Shown: positions 41,694-53,281, counted from the stretch's first letter. The stretch: DNA of 64,000 bases from Micropterix aruncella (GCA_944548615.1 OX155952.1:35351788-35415787), one strand, 5' to 3'. The notes: generated by a model not told the origin, from the sequence alone. Numbers and translations are program-made.

Positions 41694-42161
41694 TTACGAC
41701 GCGCGAGAGGGGTGGGGGAGACCTGGACGACATTTTTCTAGCAGAACTATTAAAACTGCAACCTAAAAAAAAAATATCAAAGTAAAACACAGAGTTTTAA
41801 ACACAGAATAAGCATAATTAATAAAAAAACGTCTAAAGTTGTTTATTTTCCAATAATATTGGAAAACTATATTATATCAAAACGAAATATTTTTGATCCA
41901 TTGCATACCATAGACACGAGTTTGCAGTAAAGTTTGCAGCTAACTTCAGATTTTACCCATTGAAAACGTCATATTTTCTGGCTATGGTCGTTTTTTTTAT
42001 TGAAAATGCGTCTTTCGTGATAGTTTTATCTGTAAAATACCTACCTATGTGATTTAATTTCGTGATGTGTGACATTTTTAATTTTTTCGATTTTGAGTTG
42101 TTATGATTAATTTCGTGCACCATTCGCGGAGTCTTCACAAACGCGGCTTTTAGCTCTCGCC
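41694..42161. other. Upstream region of the zinc-finger gene
   Basis: AT-rich. The likely promoter and 5' UTR of the gene at 42162 must lie here, but no TATA or other element is convincing. Confidence 0.4.
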
Positions 42162-45100
42162 ATGCAGACACCCTCTTTAGGATCGAAGCCGATACCGGCC
42201 GATGTCAATACCACTCTTGCCCTTAGAGCAGCAAAAATTGTTAGGATAACTTATTTTTTCAAAACTTTTTATGATGAGTAAGTTATGTCATTGTGTTTAT
42301 TTTCTTGTAGAACGCTGAACGAAAGGAAGATACACGGATGGCAAATGTGGTTAACATGCAGATTCTTAAGAGATTGCTACCGATTTATTCTCCTAGCGTC
42401 GAAACGGTGACTCCGAATCACAGCTGTATTTATTGCTTAGACAAGTAAGATACTTCACACTTCCAAACTATGGACACCATTCTTATATATTTCATGTCTG
42501 TCTGCTAAAGGCCCCCCTTTATGTTTGTCAATATATGTGCCAATGGCTCTGGCCAATGCTTATGGCCAACTTGTAGAGGAGAGGTTATTGATCACCTTGG
42601 TAAGCATTGTAGAGATGGCCTATGCATTGGCGCGAGATCCACGTTGTTGTCGGATTATCAATTTAAATCAAAGGGCGTGGGCGCAAAGTTGGTTATTGCG
42701 TCTGGCCAGTTATTGGGGATATTTTCTGTATTGTATTCAAAACCTAACATCACTCAGTTACATGCGAACGAAGTTATAAAATTCTCCTGATGGTTCTGTA
42801 AGGAATTCAGCCAATTGTTTATTCATAGTGAGCCTGAAAAAACCAGCTCAACATCCATTTTCTGATGTCCGCACATTGGCCTGCACCAACACAAACTGAA
42901 CGACCTACTAACGCGTGGACTGAGCCACAAATTCCTGGCCAAAACGTGTGTCAGCGTGCTGGCCAAAGTACGTGTTATAAAGATTAGTAACCATGAGTTC
43001 GCTTATGTTTTGGTCCTCTTAACGCAGTGATGTCCGACCGGTAGTTAAAAAGCGCCTGCGAGATAAAAAAAATGTATAAAAATATATTGACCAAATAAAT
43101 TATCGGAATTACGGAACAAAGTATCAAAATTACAACACCTTCCTAGAAAAATTATCCAAAACCTCAATTTCTGCATCTCAAATTCTATGGCTTAAAAGAG
43201 GGAGTGAATAGGTGGTAAGACTGTCCTAAACCTACCACAGCCAGTCGTTAGTCCGGAATCCACTGCTCACCCCCCAGAAATGTAATAAATAATAGTATTA
43301 TAATGGACTTGACTCCAGTCGATTAATTCCATGGCAGCTCTGTTTGTATTTTATTTATTTATCGCACTTGCACGCAGAAGAGATCTTCCGCTCGCTCGCT
43401 ATGCAGACGATAGCGTAAACCTCAATCAGCTAAGATCTGAGTTTCAGAGGTGATTCCATAATATGTTTCGCATGGAACCTGTTTTCATATTTTAGAGAAA
43501 CCCTTTCTAAAACTTGATGCAGCAGAAAGAACTTCTTTGAAGGGAATGCTTTTTTCATAGATAAATTGAAACAGTACCATTCAAAATGATACCATCCTCA
43601 AAAGCACATACAGCAAAAATGAAGAGGTTTTCAAACTCTTTTTGTTGTCAAAGCATTTTTGAATCGACATATTTCTGTGAGCAAGCCTTCTCCCAACATA
43701 AATAAAATACAAACAGAGCTGCCGTGGAATTCACCGACGAGTCGGAGCCCATCATAAAAGTATTTTTTTTTTTACACTCCTAGGGGGTGAGAGGTGAATT
43801 CCGAACTAACAACCGGCCGAGATAGGTTTAGGACAGCTGTGTTTCCACATGTGAGCGTGCACCTTACCACCCATTCACTCCCCCTTCGAAGCCATAGAAC
43901 TTGAGATGCGGAAATCGCAGTTTTAAATATTTTTTCTAGGAATGAGTTGATTATATTCCTGAAAAAACCAAGATCTTTAAAGAGGTGAAACAGAAATTTG
44001 GCTGGCAGGCCACGAGCGCCAACTTCCACCGCTAGAAGGTGAACAGTGAAGCCGTTCCGGGTGACGGCATTTGCGAGATCATGCCATTTATTTAATTTGT
44101 ACTCGTGGTCTTTTGGGATATTTGATTACCATGGAACAGTTAATTCTACAATAAGGGCCACCTTCCGAGATAGAGAGTAAAGAGTTATATCTGGACGGAG
44201 GGCTGTGTATCTCAGACTTTCAGGGAATTTATACTGCTTAGAGACCGAATCAACCTCCAGAATCCAATCTGAAGATAGATTTTTGCTTTTGGGGTACTTT
44301 TACTATTTTTTAGGCTTTAGCGTCCAGCAGCCAAAAACAACCAAAAATTGTACTAAATAATGGATTTTCCTCCTTTCTGTTACTAGTTTTTGAGAAAATT
44401 GACAATTTATAAGGTCATCTTATCCACATTGGGTGTATTTCACCCATGTTCACCTTTTTGCATTGGTGTTATACATAAATCTTCCCTTTCGATAAATTCA
44501 CTATAGAGGATAACTGAAAATATGTATTATCTTCTAAAAGCGATCTGACAAAATCACTGACCCCGCTTCAATTCGCCAATCTTACATTCACTATATAAAT
44601 TATACAGGTAAACAACTTTAACAGTAACTCTGGAAATAAAACTCAACAAAAAAAAAAAAAAACAAGCTTTTAATTTTTGTTTGCAGAAGATACACCTAAA
44701 ACTGAGTTAAAGTCAACTCCACCTTATTTGGTTTAGATCTTAGTTACCTAGGATAAACATTATTAATATTCAAGTATTAATTATATTTTTTTTATTATTA
44801 ATCCTAATGTTATCATTAATAATCCAATTTTTTGTCTTCATCTGTAGGCCGATGGAAAACTCTTCCAGGCAGCCTGTTTTCGTAATGTTACTCCTTTCAT
44901 TTGTTTATATTTTTCAGGTTCGCATCAGAGCCCGGCCTGCTTTATCACATCAATCGGGAAAGTGTAAAAATCGTATTTACTTGCAAGTTGTGCAACGACG
45001 TCCTCATATTTACGAATCGATGCAAGCTACTCGCCCACATGGTGAGCCACTTCTCAACCGGTCACGATCACGGTTTAAAGATCGACGATATCAAACTCTA

Positions 45101-46781
45101 CCCTATCTGCGTGGACGTGCCCGGTTCGCTCACGATACTTGCATCCGAATCCCTGGCGCTTTCCAGCAACGACGGGTCCACTAACTCATCCCCCCAATCG
45201 ACTCTCACACCGTCGTCTGCCGCCAGCGAAAACATCCACAGCCAACCCGACAATGCTCTACCGGCCTTGAATTCCATGAGCGAGACCCTCAATGCAATAT
45301 CGGCAGATAAAGGGCTCTCATGTCACGAATGCTTTGTCAAATTTCAAACTAAAAGTCAACAACTCTTGCATTTTACTAAACAAGATAAAGCAAACGTAAG
45401 CTGCGGAAGATGCTCTCTGTTGATGCCGAATAAATGCGCACTGCAAGCTCATCAGCGTATACACATCGATGCTCCGCCTTACATTTGCCCCGAATGCGGA
45501 GTGCAGTTTCTATCGTCGTCTCAGTTAAAGCTCCACGCAACTTACATCTGCACGAACCTGAATCGTAGCATGTATGCCGAATGCGAATCGTGCAAATGCC
45601 TGATAAAGTCTGTCGAAATGCTGGAACACATGAAGTTGGAGCATGTCAGTTGCGTTTACTGTTGTAGACTGTGTTCGCACAAGAGTCATAAAGAAAGCGG
45701 TTTAAAATTACACCATACGTTGTCTCACGCGGGAATTGCATACGTTGCCGCCGACCCCTTTTACAGATGCTGGGCGTGCCCCACCCTGCTGTTCGCTCCC
45801 ACCCGCCTGGACCAACATCTGCCCAATCACATCGCCGGACCAAAGAGCGCCATGTTCGAATGTCCGGGTTGTGCGATTCTATTCACTCAAAAGCACGCTT
45901 TGAAAAAGCACACGGACGACTGCTTGAAACATAGAGAATCGCTAAACTCAGCTTTGGCTTCTAGTCAAAACAACAAGGTCATTCGCGAGACGAATGTAGG
46001 CAAACAACTGACAAAATGCAAATATTGTTCCCAGACATTTTTTTTCCATTTGAAAGCGGTAGAGGAAAATCTAACAATTCGCTGCCCTTATTGCAACATA
46101 TGTAGTAAAATCGATGAACGGTCGGAACGTAGCACTGGTTTGGAAACGACGAATACCCATTTTAAAACACAACATAAGAATATTATTTTAAATAATCTTA
46201 AACCTGTTTTGAGTCGTTTGGAACAAGATGTTATTTTGCAAGCTGAAAAAAAGACACAGAACAAGTTAAAATCTCCAAAAAAACGTAAAGCTGTGAAGCG
46301 TAAAAGCAGCGACGTGACATTGCCTTTTGAGACTGGCATTACTGTGAGCGTGGTCGACGCCGATGATGACGGATCTTTTTCATGCAGCAAATGCAGCTTT
46401 ACCACAGCCGATAAGTCGGAATACCAGCGTCACATTGTCGTGCACAGGGATGTGAGCACGGCGTATCAATGCATGGAATGCGGATTTTGCTTTGCGGTCA
46501 AGCCCTCTTTCGCAACGCACCTATTCGTTTCCCACAAAATAAGCGACGTCGACGATTACATGCTGAAAAATAATTGTTACGACGAGCAGGCCATTCGGGA
46601 ATTCGAAGAAGACTCAGCGATGCCGGTGCCGCATAGAAGACACACCACACTGGAGCAATTCCAGTGCAGCATTTGCTTGGAAAAATGCAGTAATCAGCCT
46701 GATTTCGACAAACATTTTAGAGTTCACGGAATGGCCTTTCTTATGAAGAAACAAAAAGATAAGTCAAACGGTAGTCCTTGA
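42162..46781 (+). CDS. C2H2 zinc-finger protein, 691 residues, three exons
   Basis: Predicted nuclear DNA-binding protein. Proposed exons: 42162-42239 (starts MQTPSLGSKPIPADV), 42311-42444 and 44918-46781. Phases join: exon 1 ends in a full codon before GTTAGG, and exon 2 ends in AA before GTAAGA and pairs with the G opening exon 3 to make Lys. Exon 2 brings a partial finger (CIYCLDK) completed in exon 3. About 13 C2H2-type fingers follow, for example FTCKLCNDVLIFTNRCKLLA, YICPECGVQFLSSSQLKLH, YRCWACPTLLFAPTRLDQH, FECPGCAILFTQKHALKKH, FSCSKCSFTTADKSEYQRH, YQCMECGFCFAVKPSFATH and FQCSICLEKCSNQPDFDKH. A basic stretch KSPKKRKAVKRK lies near the middle of the C half. Finger spacing is irregular, unlike KRAB-type arrays, and recalls the ZNF532/592/687 group; that assignment is weak. 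The first exon is inferred from splicing only. AATAAA lies near 46841. Confidence 0.8.
43140..43345 (+). repeat. LINE 3' end in zinc-finger gene intron 2
   Basis: Plus-oriented 3' end of the LINE family seen at 60872-63190. It has TTCTGCATCTCAAATTCTAT, CCTACCACAGCCAGTCGTTA, TCCGGAATCCACTGCTCACC, and the terminal GCAGCTCTGTTTGTATTTTA with a TTTA tail. Confidence 0.75.
43690..44290 (-). repeat. LINE 3' end, opposite copy, in intron 2
   Basis: Minus-oriented copy of the same family. It ends at about 43695 in AATAAAATACAAACAGAGCT and includes the coding part PAKFLFHLFKDLGFFRNIIN with WLRRGSEWVVR upstream of the 3' UTR. Together with 43140-43345 it forms tail-to-tail copies about 350 bases apart. 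Confidence 0.75.
44291..44917. other. End of intron 2
   Basis: AT-rich with a poly(A) run at 44648-44662. It leads into the TTTTTCAG acceptor of exon 3. No separate feature. Confidence 0.5.
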
Positions 46782-46984
46782 GTAATAAGAGAAGGATGGG
46801 TCGCTCAGGATCGTATATTCAGTTTGTTGGTCCACACAAAAATAAATAATCCAAACGTTATTCATTGAACCCATATCGTCGTTGTGGGGATGAAGTACCT
46901 AAAAAATACCAAAGTACCTAATTTTGTTTCACGATTGATGGGAATACAGTTTCAAACTACATCTAGCAAATATTTTCTTAGATA

Positions 46985-47580
46985 ATGAAAGATGAAAAGA
47001 CTAACTACTATCCAACAGGTTATAGTCAAAAATCCCTAATACACTTTAAGTATTATGAAACGGATAAAAACGATACCTTTAAGAAAAATAGTTACGGAAA
47101 TCATCACGACACGCACGCGATCCAATACAGACGAAACTCAAAAACCCAGCAGAGCACGAGTATTCTTACCATATATCAATAGTGTGACAGATCAAATAAG
47201 TAAGATGCTTAATAAATTGGATATAAAGACAATCTTCAAACTGACACAAAATATAACTTGATCTCACTCAGGCCTGTAATGGAAACCACTGCAAACCCCC
47301 GGTGTGTATAAATTCGAATCCAGTTGTCGTTTAGCCTGCGTTGAACAAACAAAACAGACTATAGCAACTCGACTGATGGAACGCATCAAAGCTGTTGAAA
47401 ACGTTCAGCGAGAAAAATTGGCAATTTGCAAACAGTATCGGATAGCAGAACCAACCACTAAGTGCAGTCTCAAAATCCCATTGTTCTATTCCAAAGAACA
47501 ATTTTACTTTCCCTGTATGATCCGGCAAGCCATTGAAATAAGAAGAACCCCACTTCAATAGAAACGACAGTTTCAAACTA
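46985..47580 (+). pseudogene. Penelope-like retroelement 3' end with GIY-YIG domain
   Basis: Broken plus-strand frames. At 47055-47261 the text RVFLPYINSVTDQISKMLNK then LDIKTIFKL matches the end of a Penelope-like reverse transcriptase. The frame at 47304-47561 follows as FESSCRLACVEQTKQTIATR then LMERIKAVENV and EQFYFPCMIRQAIEIRRT. This has the layout of the C-terminal GIY-YIG endonuclease of these elements, although the GIY/YIG-like strand itself has decayed (RLACVEQT where a G-x-YVGxT is expected). The conserved Arg (IATRL) and Glu/His region (MERI for the usual EH) remain in part. It is dead. The hammerhead-like motif 200 bases downstream fits the terminal repeat of such elements. Confidence 0.7.
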
Positions 47581-47774
47581 CTATGTGGAACCCTTTTCTT
47601 AAAATGTCTTCAATGTCCATAGTTAAGCGCAAGGATGCAACACAAGATACAGTGAGAAGTGTGTACGGTGGATTTTTAAAATTCTCGCGCGCCAAACCCG
47701 CCGCCCCACCACTGTTATAATCTGCAAGTTTGCCGCCTACCCGCAGAACAATGGATGAGGATTGACAGCACTTC

Positions 47775-47830
47775 AGTCTACCCTGGACAACGGTGGTTGC
47801 AACATCGCCGAAACGTCGGGTGCTACAAAC
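47775..47830 (+). ncRNA. Hammerhead-ribozyme-like motif (degenerate)
   Basis: The text CTGGACAACGG...TTGCAACATCGCCGAAACGTCGG can fold with GGTG/CGCC as stem II, followed by GAAA and the palindromic ACGT/GTC of a minimal stem III. The CUGAUGA box is degraded (CTGGACA). The same phrase occurs in both arms of the palindrome at 20269-20437. Penelope-like elements are known to carry hammerhead motifs in their terminal repeats. That this one is such a motif is inference, and activity is unlikely. Confidence 0.3.
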
Positions 47831-47851
47831 TTCAGGCAGTACTTTCGTTTT

Positions 47852-48356
47852 ACTTTCCTGTCAAGGAAAGTATTGTGGACGCACTTCCGTGTGTCTGTCT
47901 GTGTGTATTCTCCGACGATTGAGCTAAAATTTGGCAAGCAGGCATCATTTGGTCATGGAATGAGCTGAAAAGATTGTGGTTGAAATCCGTCCACCCAGGG
48001 TTGGCTCCCAACGAGGGCAACTCCTCAACGGTCAACAGCAGAGACCCAAAATTTTGTATACGCATTCATTTATGATAGCAACTTCCAAGTTTCACCATGA
48101 CATGACTGATGTACCCTGGGTTGGCTCCCGACAAAGGAACTCCTCAACGGTCAACAGCAGATACAAAATTCGAAGAGTCGTAAAGTCGAAAAGTCAAAAA
48201 GTCGAAAAACTCGGAAAAGTCGAAGTTGATTTCGATTTTGATTTTCGAAGCGGGTTAAAAGGTGGCGCTAGGTTGGGGGTGGGGGGGGGGGTTGTGGTAG
48301 GATTTATGATAATAATATTCAGATGAATTAAGTTCCTGGCTACTTGACAGGAAAGT
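47852..48356. mobile_element. MITE-like element, about 505 bp, with internal duplication
   Basis: Terminal inverted repeats ACTTTCCTGTCAAG (47852-47865) and CTTGACAGGAAAGT (48343-48356). Inside, a block containing GGGTTGGCTCCC and AACTCCTCAACGGTCAACAG is present twice, near 47997-48046 and 48117-48163. A GTCGAAAA-type simple repeat occupies 48170-48240. No frame or clear target duplication. Confidence 0.6.
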
Positions 48357-48427
48357 CTTGGGGTGACACAACCGATTGTATTCCTAAATGTATTTTTCAT
48401 TTTTTCGAGTTAAAAATCGAAATTTGG

Positions 48428-48702
48428 TTAACCCCTCAAGCCCCGATTGGCCGATATCGGCCACAAAACGATTCAGCGTGACTGCCCCGTTTTAATTTTA
48501 TTTTAATTTAATTTGTTTTATTTTATTTTATTATGTTTCATTATGTTAATATGTTTCATTTTAATTATGGGTACAGTGGTTTGGCAGTAATTAATGTTTT
48601 GGTGAGACAGTGTCGTAATTCAATTTTTTTACAAATTTTTACTACATTTTTTTGGGACAGCAACTTGTCAATCGGCTGAGGGGCCGAGGCCTGAAGGGTT
48701 AA
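48428..48702 (+). mobile_element. piggyBac-type MITE, copy C
   Basis: Element 48432-48698 between TTAA at 48428-48431 and 48699-48702. It begins CCCCTCAAGCCCCGATTGG and ends GGGGCCGAGGCCTGAAGGG. Same orientation as copy B at 40643. Length differences among copies come from TTTTA/TTATG repeats. Confidence 0.88.
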
Positions 48703-50137
48703 GCAGGTATGTTATGTCCTGGTGATTTTAATAAACCAAAAACAAGTATGTTTGTTCATCGCTTTTTCCTTGATAAAGCTTTATTTGAAAGAAAACATAA
48801 TGTACCTATTTCTTGGTTAGGTGCTTCTTCCACGACGACGATATAGGTATGTAATTATTTTATTTCGAGAATTCGCAAGAAAAGGAAACCTTTGCGAGTT
48901 AAGCTTTAGGTATTTTTTAGAAATTTAATTCATAAATGTCTGGGAACTATTTATAATTATTACGAGTATTGTGCTGAAATAGCTTTTATGTAAAATATAT
49001 AATAAAAATTTGAAAATGGATAACTCTTACATTTTTTTAATGCTTCGGACCCTGTTTTACAAAATTAGTGGATTGAACACAATAAATATTTGTGAAGAGG
49101 CCACTGACCTCTGTTATAATACTATGCTGGTCTGTCTATAAACCACATCCCCTAATGAGGCGACTTTATTTTCGACATTTTGGCACTGATAGCAGTAGTG
49201 AGCGTCCACAGAACTAATGTTAGAGAAGTTGATAAAAACTTAGATTAAGTTGCATATGCTTATAGCTTAACAATGTTTTTATCAATTGTCTATGCATTTG
49301 CAGCGATTTGATAACGTAGTTATCTATGGATAGAAAAAAATATCTACCTATGGATAGAACGACAAAATAGTTATCTATGGATAGAAAATAGGGATTAATA
49401 GGTATTATTGAAAAAAAAATAGCGCAACTCCATTAGGGTTGTTAAAACCCTATCGGCTTTTAAAATAAAATCAAATTTTAAATTAAACGTTAAGCTTGCT
49501 TCCTGGTGTATTTGGTGGCAGCGCATTAAATCGGCAGAAAAAATAGCCATTGCCATAGTGATATATTATCCTGTCCCGCAAATGCGCGACTAAACAAGGA
49601 GAGAGGGGGAGCCATATGCAGCTTTCTCATTCTATTCCTCTCGATTTCTCAGGCTGGTCTCATAATCTATTCTAGATCTGATCTACTCTGATCTACTCTG
49701 GCAAAGATATATAAAGGGGGGAAAAGTAGTTGTATCTAGTTGTAAACAAATAGGGCTGGCCGGCGAAAGCACTGCATTTTGTTAGGCATGATGCCTATTT
49801 GGTCTATATTAAGTGTCCACCAGTGCGAGGTACTTGGCTCAATGCGGTAAACATCACATCCGCGACCACGAAATACCTGACAATTTTATTGCGACGCTCG
49901 ATCAGAGGAGACGAAGACGAAATTCCTTTGTTAATGCGCCTGGACGAAGTGAGGATTTTTTACACGAATTGATATGCTTAGGAAGATGATCTTTTATATA
50001 TAAAAAACATTTTTGTACAAAGTATATTTTATTTCTTAACGTAAATAAATGCATCAAAATGGTATAAAATATGGCACGTCGCAGTCTGATAATGTAGGTA
50101 CTTACGTATTACAAAACAACATGAAAAAAACTGAAAA
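48703..50137. other. Intergenic region 3' of CRTAP-like gene
   Basis: Mostly AT-rich. Three copies of TATCTATGGATAGAA lie at 49318-49385. A half of the 37747 fold-back repeat lies near 49570-49610. AATAAA on the minus strand (near 50027) probably serves the CRTAP-like gene. No coding region is seen. Confidence 0.5.
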
Positions 50138-51247
50138 TTAAATATCATTGTCAGTATTCATCCTGCTATAAAACTCTTTATTGATAAAGTTTAGTAGCTT
50201 TTCCTCGTAATCTTCCCTGTAAACGTACTGAACGATTTCTGGGCGGGGTTCAAACATTTCCATCTTTGCTAAGCTCAGATAGTATTTCTTGTTCTCTAGC
50301 ATGTCGTTGTCGAAATGGTGAACCACTAAATAGCTAGCGACCGAGCGAGCGGCCTCTTCCATCTGTCCCAATTTAAAATAAGAGTATTGCAAGTAGTTGT
50401 ACATATCGGCGAGGAGCTCTCTGCCCGCCGGTCCGTTGGGAGGCTTCAACTCTTTAGGGCATTTCCTCTTGCACTTGAGGCAGTAAGTGAAGTGGTTGGA
50501 GAGCGACGTGGCAAAGTCGGGAAGCCATCCCTGGTCGAAGTTACCTTCGCAAAGCGCACGGCAGTTTTGCTCCGAAGCTAAATACGCAGTGAGCGCTCCT
50601 TCCATATTCGATACAGTGTTCTCCCAATCTTCCTCTTCATAATGTTTAATTCCGAATAGGTAAAGAGCGAAATATTCTTCAGTTTCGTAATTGGTTATAT
50701 CCGCCTTATCAACGCCCGGAAGATCTAGATAATATTCCAGATTAGATCGCATTTGCTTATTATCCGGATGTTTTAGTAAATATGTATAGGCTGCGTTAGC
50801 CGCCTGCTGCGGTAAGTTGCTTTTAAAATAACACAGGTGCAAGTAATCATAAGGTTGGAGATCCTTGAGGTTCGATAAGCCGCTGGAGCTGATGAAACTG
50901 CTGACGTTAGCCCTGTCGTAACCCTGCTTCTGGCAGTCCATTAAGCAGAGCGTTCTCTTCACCATCTTCTCGTAATAGTGCAAATCCTCAACATTGTGCC
51001 GGAACAACGGCACAAAGTCTTCATCATAACGGCACCTGACTCTACATTGAGAGACGATTGACTGAGCAGTTTTAAAAATACTCAACACTTCCTCCATATC
51101 TTCGATGCAGTCGTCCCATCTTTCATCCAGGTAAGATTCGATTCCTTTGGACAATGCTTTGTCACAAGATTTTTGCGATGCTAGATATCCACCGAATATG
51201 TTAAACGAAATTAGATACGAGAGCAAAGAAATATTAATCGTTGCCAT
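50138..51247 (-). CDS. CRTAP: CRTAP-like (cartilage-associated protein / leprecan family, non-catalytic)
   Basis: Helper protein of the ER prolyl 3-hydroxylation complex that modifies collagen. It is a single minus-strand exon. I place the start at ATG 51247, because ATINISLLSYLISFNIFGGY then makes a good signal peptide; an in-frame ATG at 51295 would add 16 residues and bury it. The product is 369 residues. It shows the two repeated leprecan/TPR-like blocks: DERWDDCIEDMEEVLSIFK with paired Cys (CRVRCRY...CLMDCQKQ), PYDYLHLCYFKSNLPQQAAN with AYTYLLKHPDNKQM, then EEDWENTVSNMEGALTAYLA and NYLQYSYFKLGQMEEAARSV. It lacks the 2-oxoglutarate dioxygenase domain of P3H enzymes and ends without KDEL, matching CRTAP rather than P3H1-3; P3H4/SC65 is the alternative. 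A possible 5'-UTR acceptor TTTTAG lies just upstream (about 51302). Confidence 0.85.
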   Translation of the reverse strand: MATINISLLSYLISFNIFGGYLASQKSCDKALSKGIESYLDERWDDCIEDMEEVLSIFKTAQSIVSQCRVRCRYDEDFVPLFRHNVEDLHYYEKMVKRTLCLMDCQKQGYDRANVSSFISSSGLSNLKDLQPYDYLHLCYFKSNLPQQAANAAYTYLLKHPDNKQMRSNLEYYLDLPGVDKADITNYETEEYFALYLFGIKHYEEEDWENTVSNMEGALTAYLASEQNCRALCEGNFDQGWLPDFATSLSNHFTYCLKCKRKCPKELKPPNGPAGRELLADMYNYLQYSYFKLGQMEEAARSVASYLVVHHFDNDMLENKKYYLSLAKMEMFEPRPEIVQYVYREDYEEKLLNFINKEFYSRMNTDNDI

Positions 51248-51829
51248 CTCCGCCGGAGACAAAAATTGAGCAGCAGGAGATATACTATTTTGCATTCTAA
51301 CCTAAAACATAATAAACCATTATCAGTGGTAATAACCACGTAATAACCTAAATGACCTCCATTCGACCAATCTTGATAGAACAAGCAAATTATCTGATTG
51401 ACGGATATCCTATGTAAATATGATAAAATGAGGATTTGAGTCAATCAAATCGCTATGTAGCGTGGTCTGTTGAACAGGCATAAAATATGATAGGTTAGCC
51501 GCACACGTACGCTATCCGAATTCGTTTTCTGTATTCGGGTACCCGATTGCACGCATTTCATACTATACTATACTATTTTTACTGAGGCTGAATCAGCCGT
51601 ATTCAGAGTCGACACTCAAGGGGTCCCTCAACTCGAGTGTGCCCTAACTTGGCAGATTACTATTCAGAAACCATACTTAAGTAGGCACTCAAGTAGGCTA
51701 CTCAAGTGTGCCCTTAAGGAAGCCATCTTCCATACAATTTTGTATTCAGAGACAGACAATACTTAAGTGTAATAGGAGGGAAAATGGCCGCCATTTCTTA
51801 AGTTTTGAACTGTCAAATTCAAGTGTTAT

Positions 51830-52955
51830 CGAATGCGAGTTGAGTATTTTGCTAATTAATCCGTGTTTTTTTGTGGGCAACGATTTCGTTAACGCCGATT
51901 TTATAAGCTATATCGAAGACGATATATATGATTACTCTGTCGTGAATGTACCGTACCGCGTCGTTACGTGAGGAATTTCAACAATCCCCTTGACTTTTAT
52001 TCCGCTGGAGAGTTTAAAAAACGTTTCCGCGTCACCAGAGATGCGTTTTCCAATGTTCTAATGCCGTTGATTTTTGGCGAGAATGATGTCGTCGTTATTA
52101 ACCGCGGTTTACCGATCCCGCCTTTGATGCAGTTAGTGCTGGCGTTAAGATTTTATGCCACCGGCAATTATCAGGCGAGTACCCATACAATGACAATCGT
52201 AGCTATTATTTCCACCTATTTTGCTAATTCTGTAACTCTTTTACAGATAATTGACGGAGATCTGGTCAACTTCATTCAGCCTACTTCTACCTACTGCAAG
52301 TTAAATAAAGGGATCTACTGGCTTGAAGAATCAACTGGCGCAATTTGTGCATTTTCCAAAAACGCATGGAGAAATTGACAGATATAACCGTCAATTCTAT
52401 CGACAAGCCAAAGTACCTGGTATCGTTGGATGCATTGACTGTACGCACATACCTATTAAGAGCCCTGGAGGTGAACGCAACGAGCACTACAGGAATATGA
52501 AAGGATGGTTTTCTTTGAATGTGCAAGTGATGTGCGGACCAAACCTGGAGATTTTTGATGTTGTTGCTCGGTGGCCAGGTTCCGCCCATAACTCTCGCAT
52601 TTTTGGATCGTCTCGCGTCACCCTGAGATTTGACAGGGGACTGATTCCGGGCATCCTTCTTGGAGACAGCGGTTATGCGCAGTCAAATTATTTGTTCACG
52701 CCAGTAGCCAATCCTGTCACCGATGCTGAGGTCCGATATAATGCCGCGCATGCATCTTCAAGGAATACTATAGAAAGGCTTTTCGGTGTTTGGGAAAGAC
52801 GTTTCCCATGTCTGTCAAGGAAACTCGAGGCCTTCACTTCCAGGCCCAATGAAAACTTGAGGTCGGTAACTCTCCAGCACATTCGATTGACAACAATCAA
52901 AATGCCAGGGCGATTAAAGCGGCCTTTATCAAACGGCATTTTTCATAGAGCATGA
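51830..52955 (+). pseudogene. HARBI1-like transposase with frameshifts
   Basis: The N-terminal frame (ADFISYIEDDIYDYSVVN) ends where GTACC is tandemly doubled (about 51948-51957). Dropping one copy restores VPRRYVRNFNNPLDFYS and joins the next frame EFKKRFRVTRDAFSNVLMP. At 52175-52246 a 72-base piece with GC...AG borders looks like an intron between GNYQ and IIDGDLV. A second frame change near 52280-52320 leads into QLAQFVHFPKTHGEIDRYN. The DDE region follows: VGCIDCTHIPIKSPGG, VVARWPGSAHNSRIF and GIPGILLGDSGYAQSNYLF in essence, then NAAHASSRNTIERLFGVWER with the third acidic residue. So the catalytic triad is present, but the gene cannot be read through. After CLSRKLE the frame departs from the family. 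Confidence 0.88.
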
Positions 52956-53281
52956 AGCAACTATGTGGCCGGCAGGTGATATCTTGCAGAGATAAATTTC
53001 ACAATATCGGAAAAAATGGAAAATCGCAACCGCAATAAACCAAAGTCCTTTACCGCATCTATCACGATTTGGATGTCCTTACATTTTCACATTTATATTT
53101 TCTATTTCCTTTCTATTCTATCCACGATCCCTTGACCCATCGTTAAATGATTTATTGGATACCAAAACAAAATAGGTGCCTCCTTCCGTTATATAGATAA
53201 AATCCATTTTGTTTTGTGAAATATGCATTTAATAAAATAAAGTAGCTAATGTGTCGATTCTTCTTCTCCGTCGTTCCCTCA
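52956..53281. other. Spacer inside Harbinger copy 2
   Basis: AT-rich sequence between transposase and RTE fragment. No frame. Confidence 0.5.
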
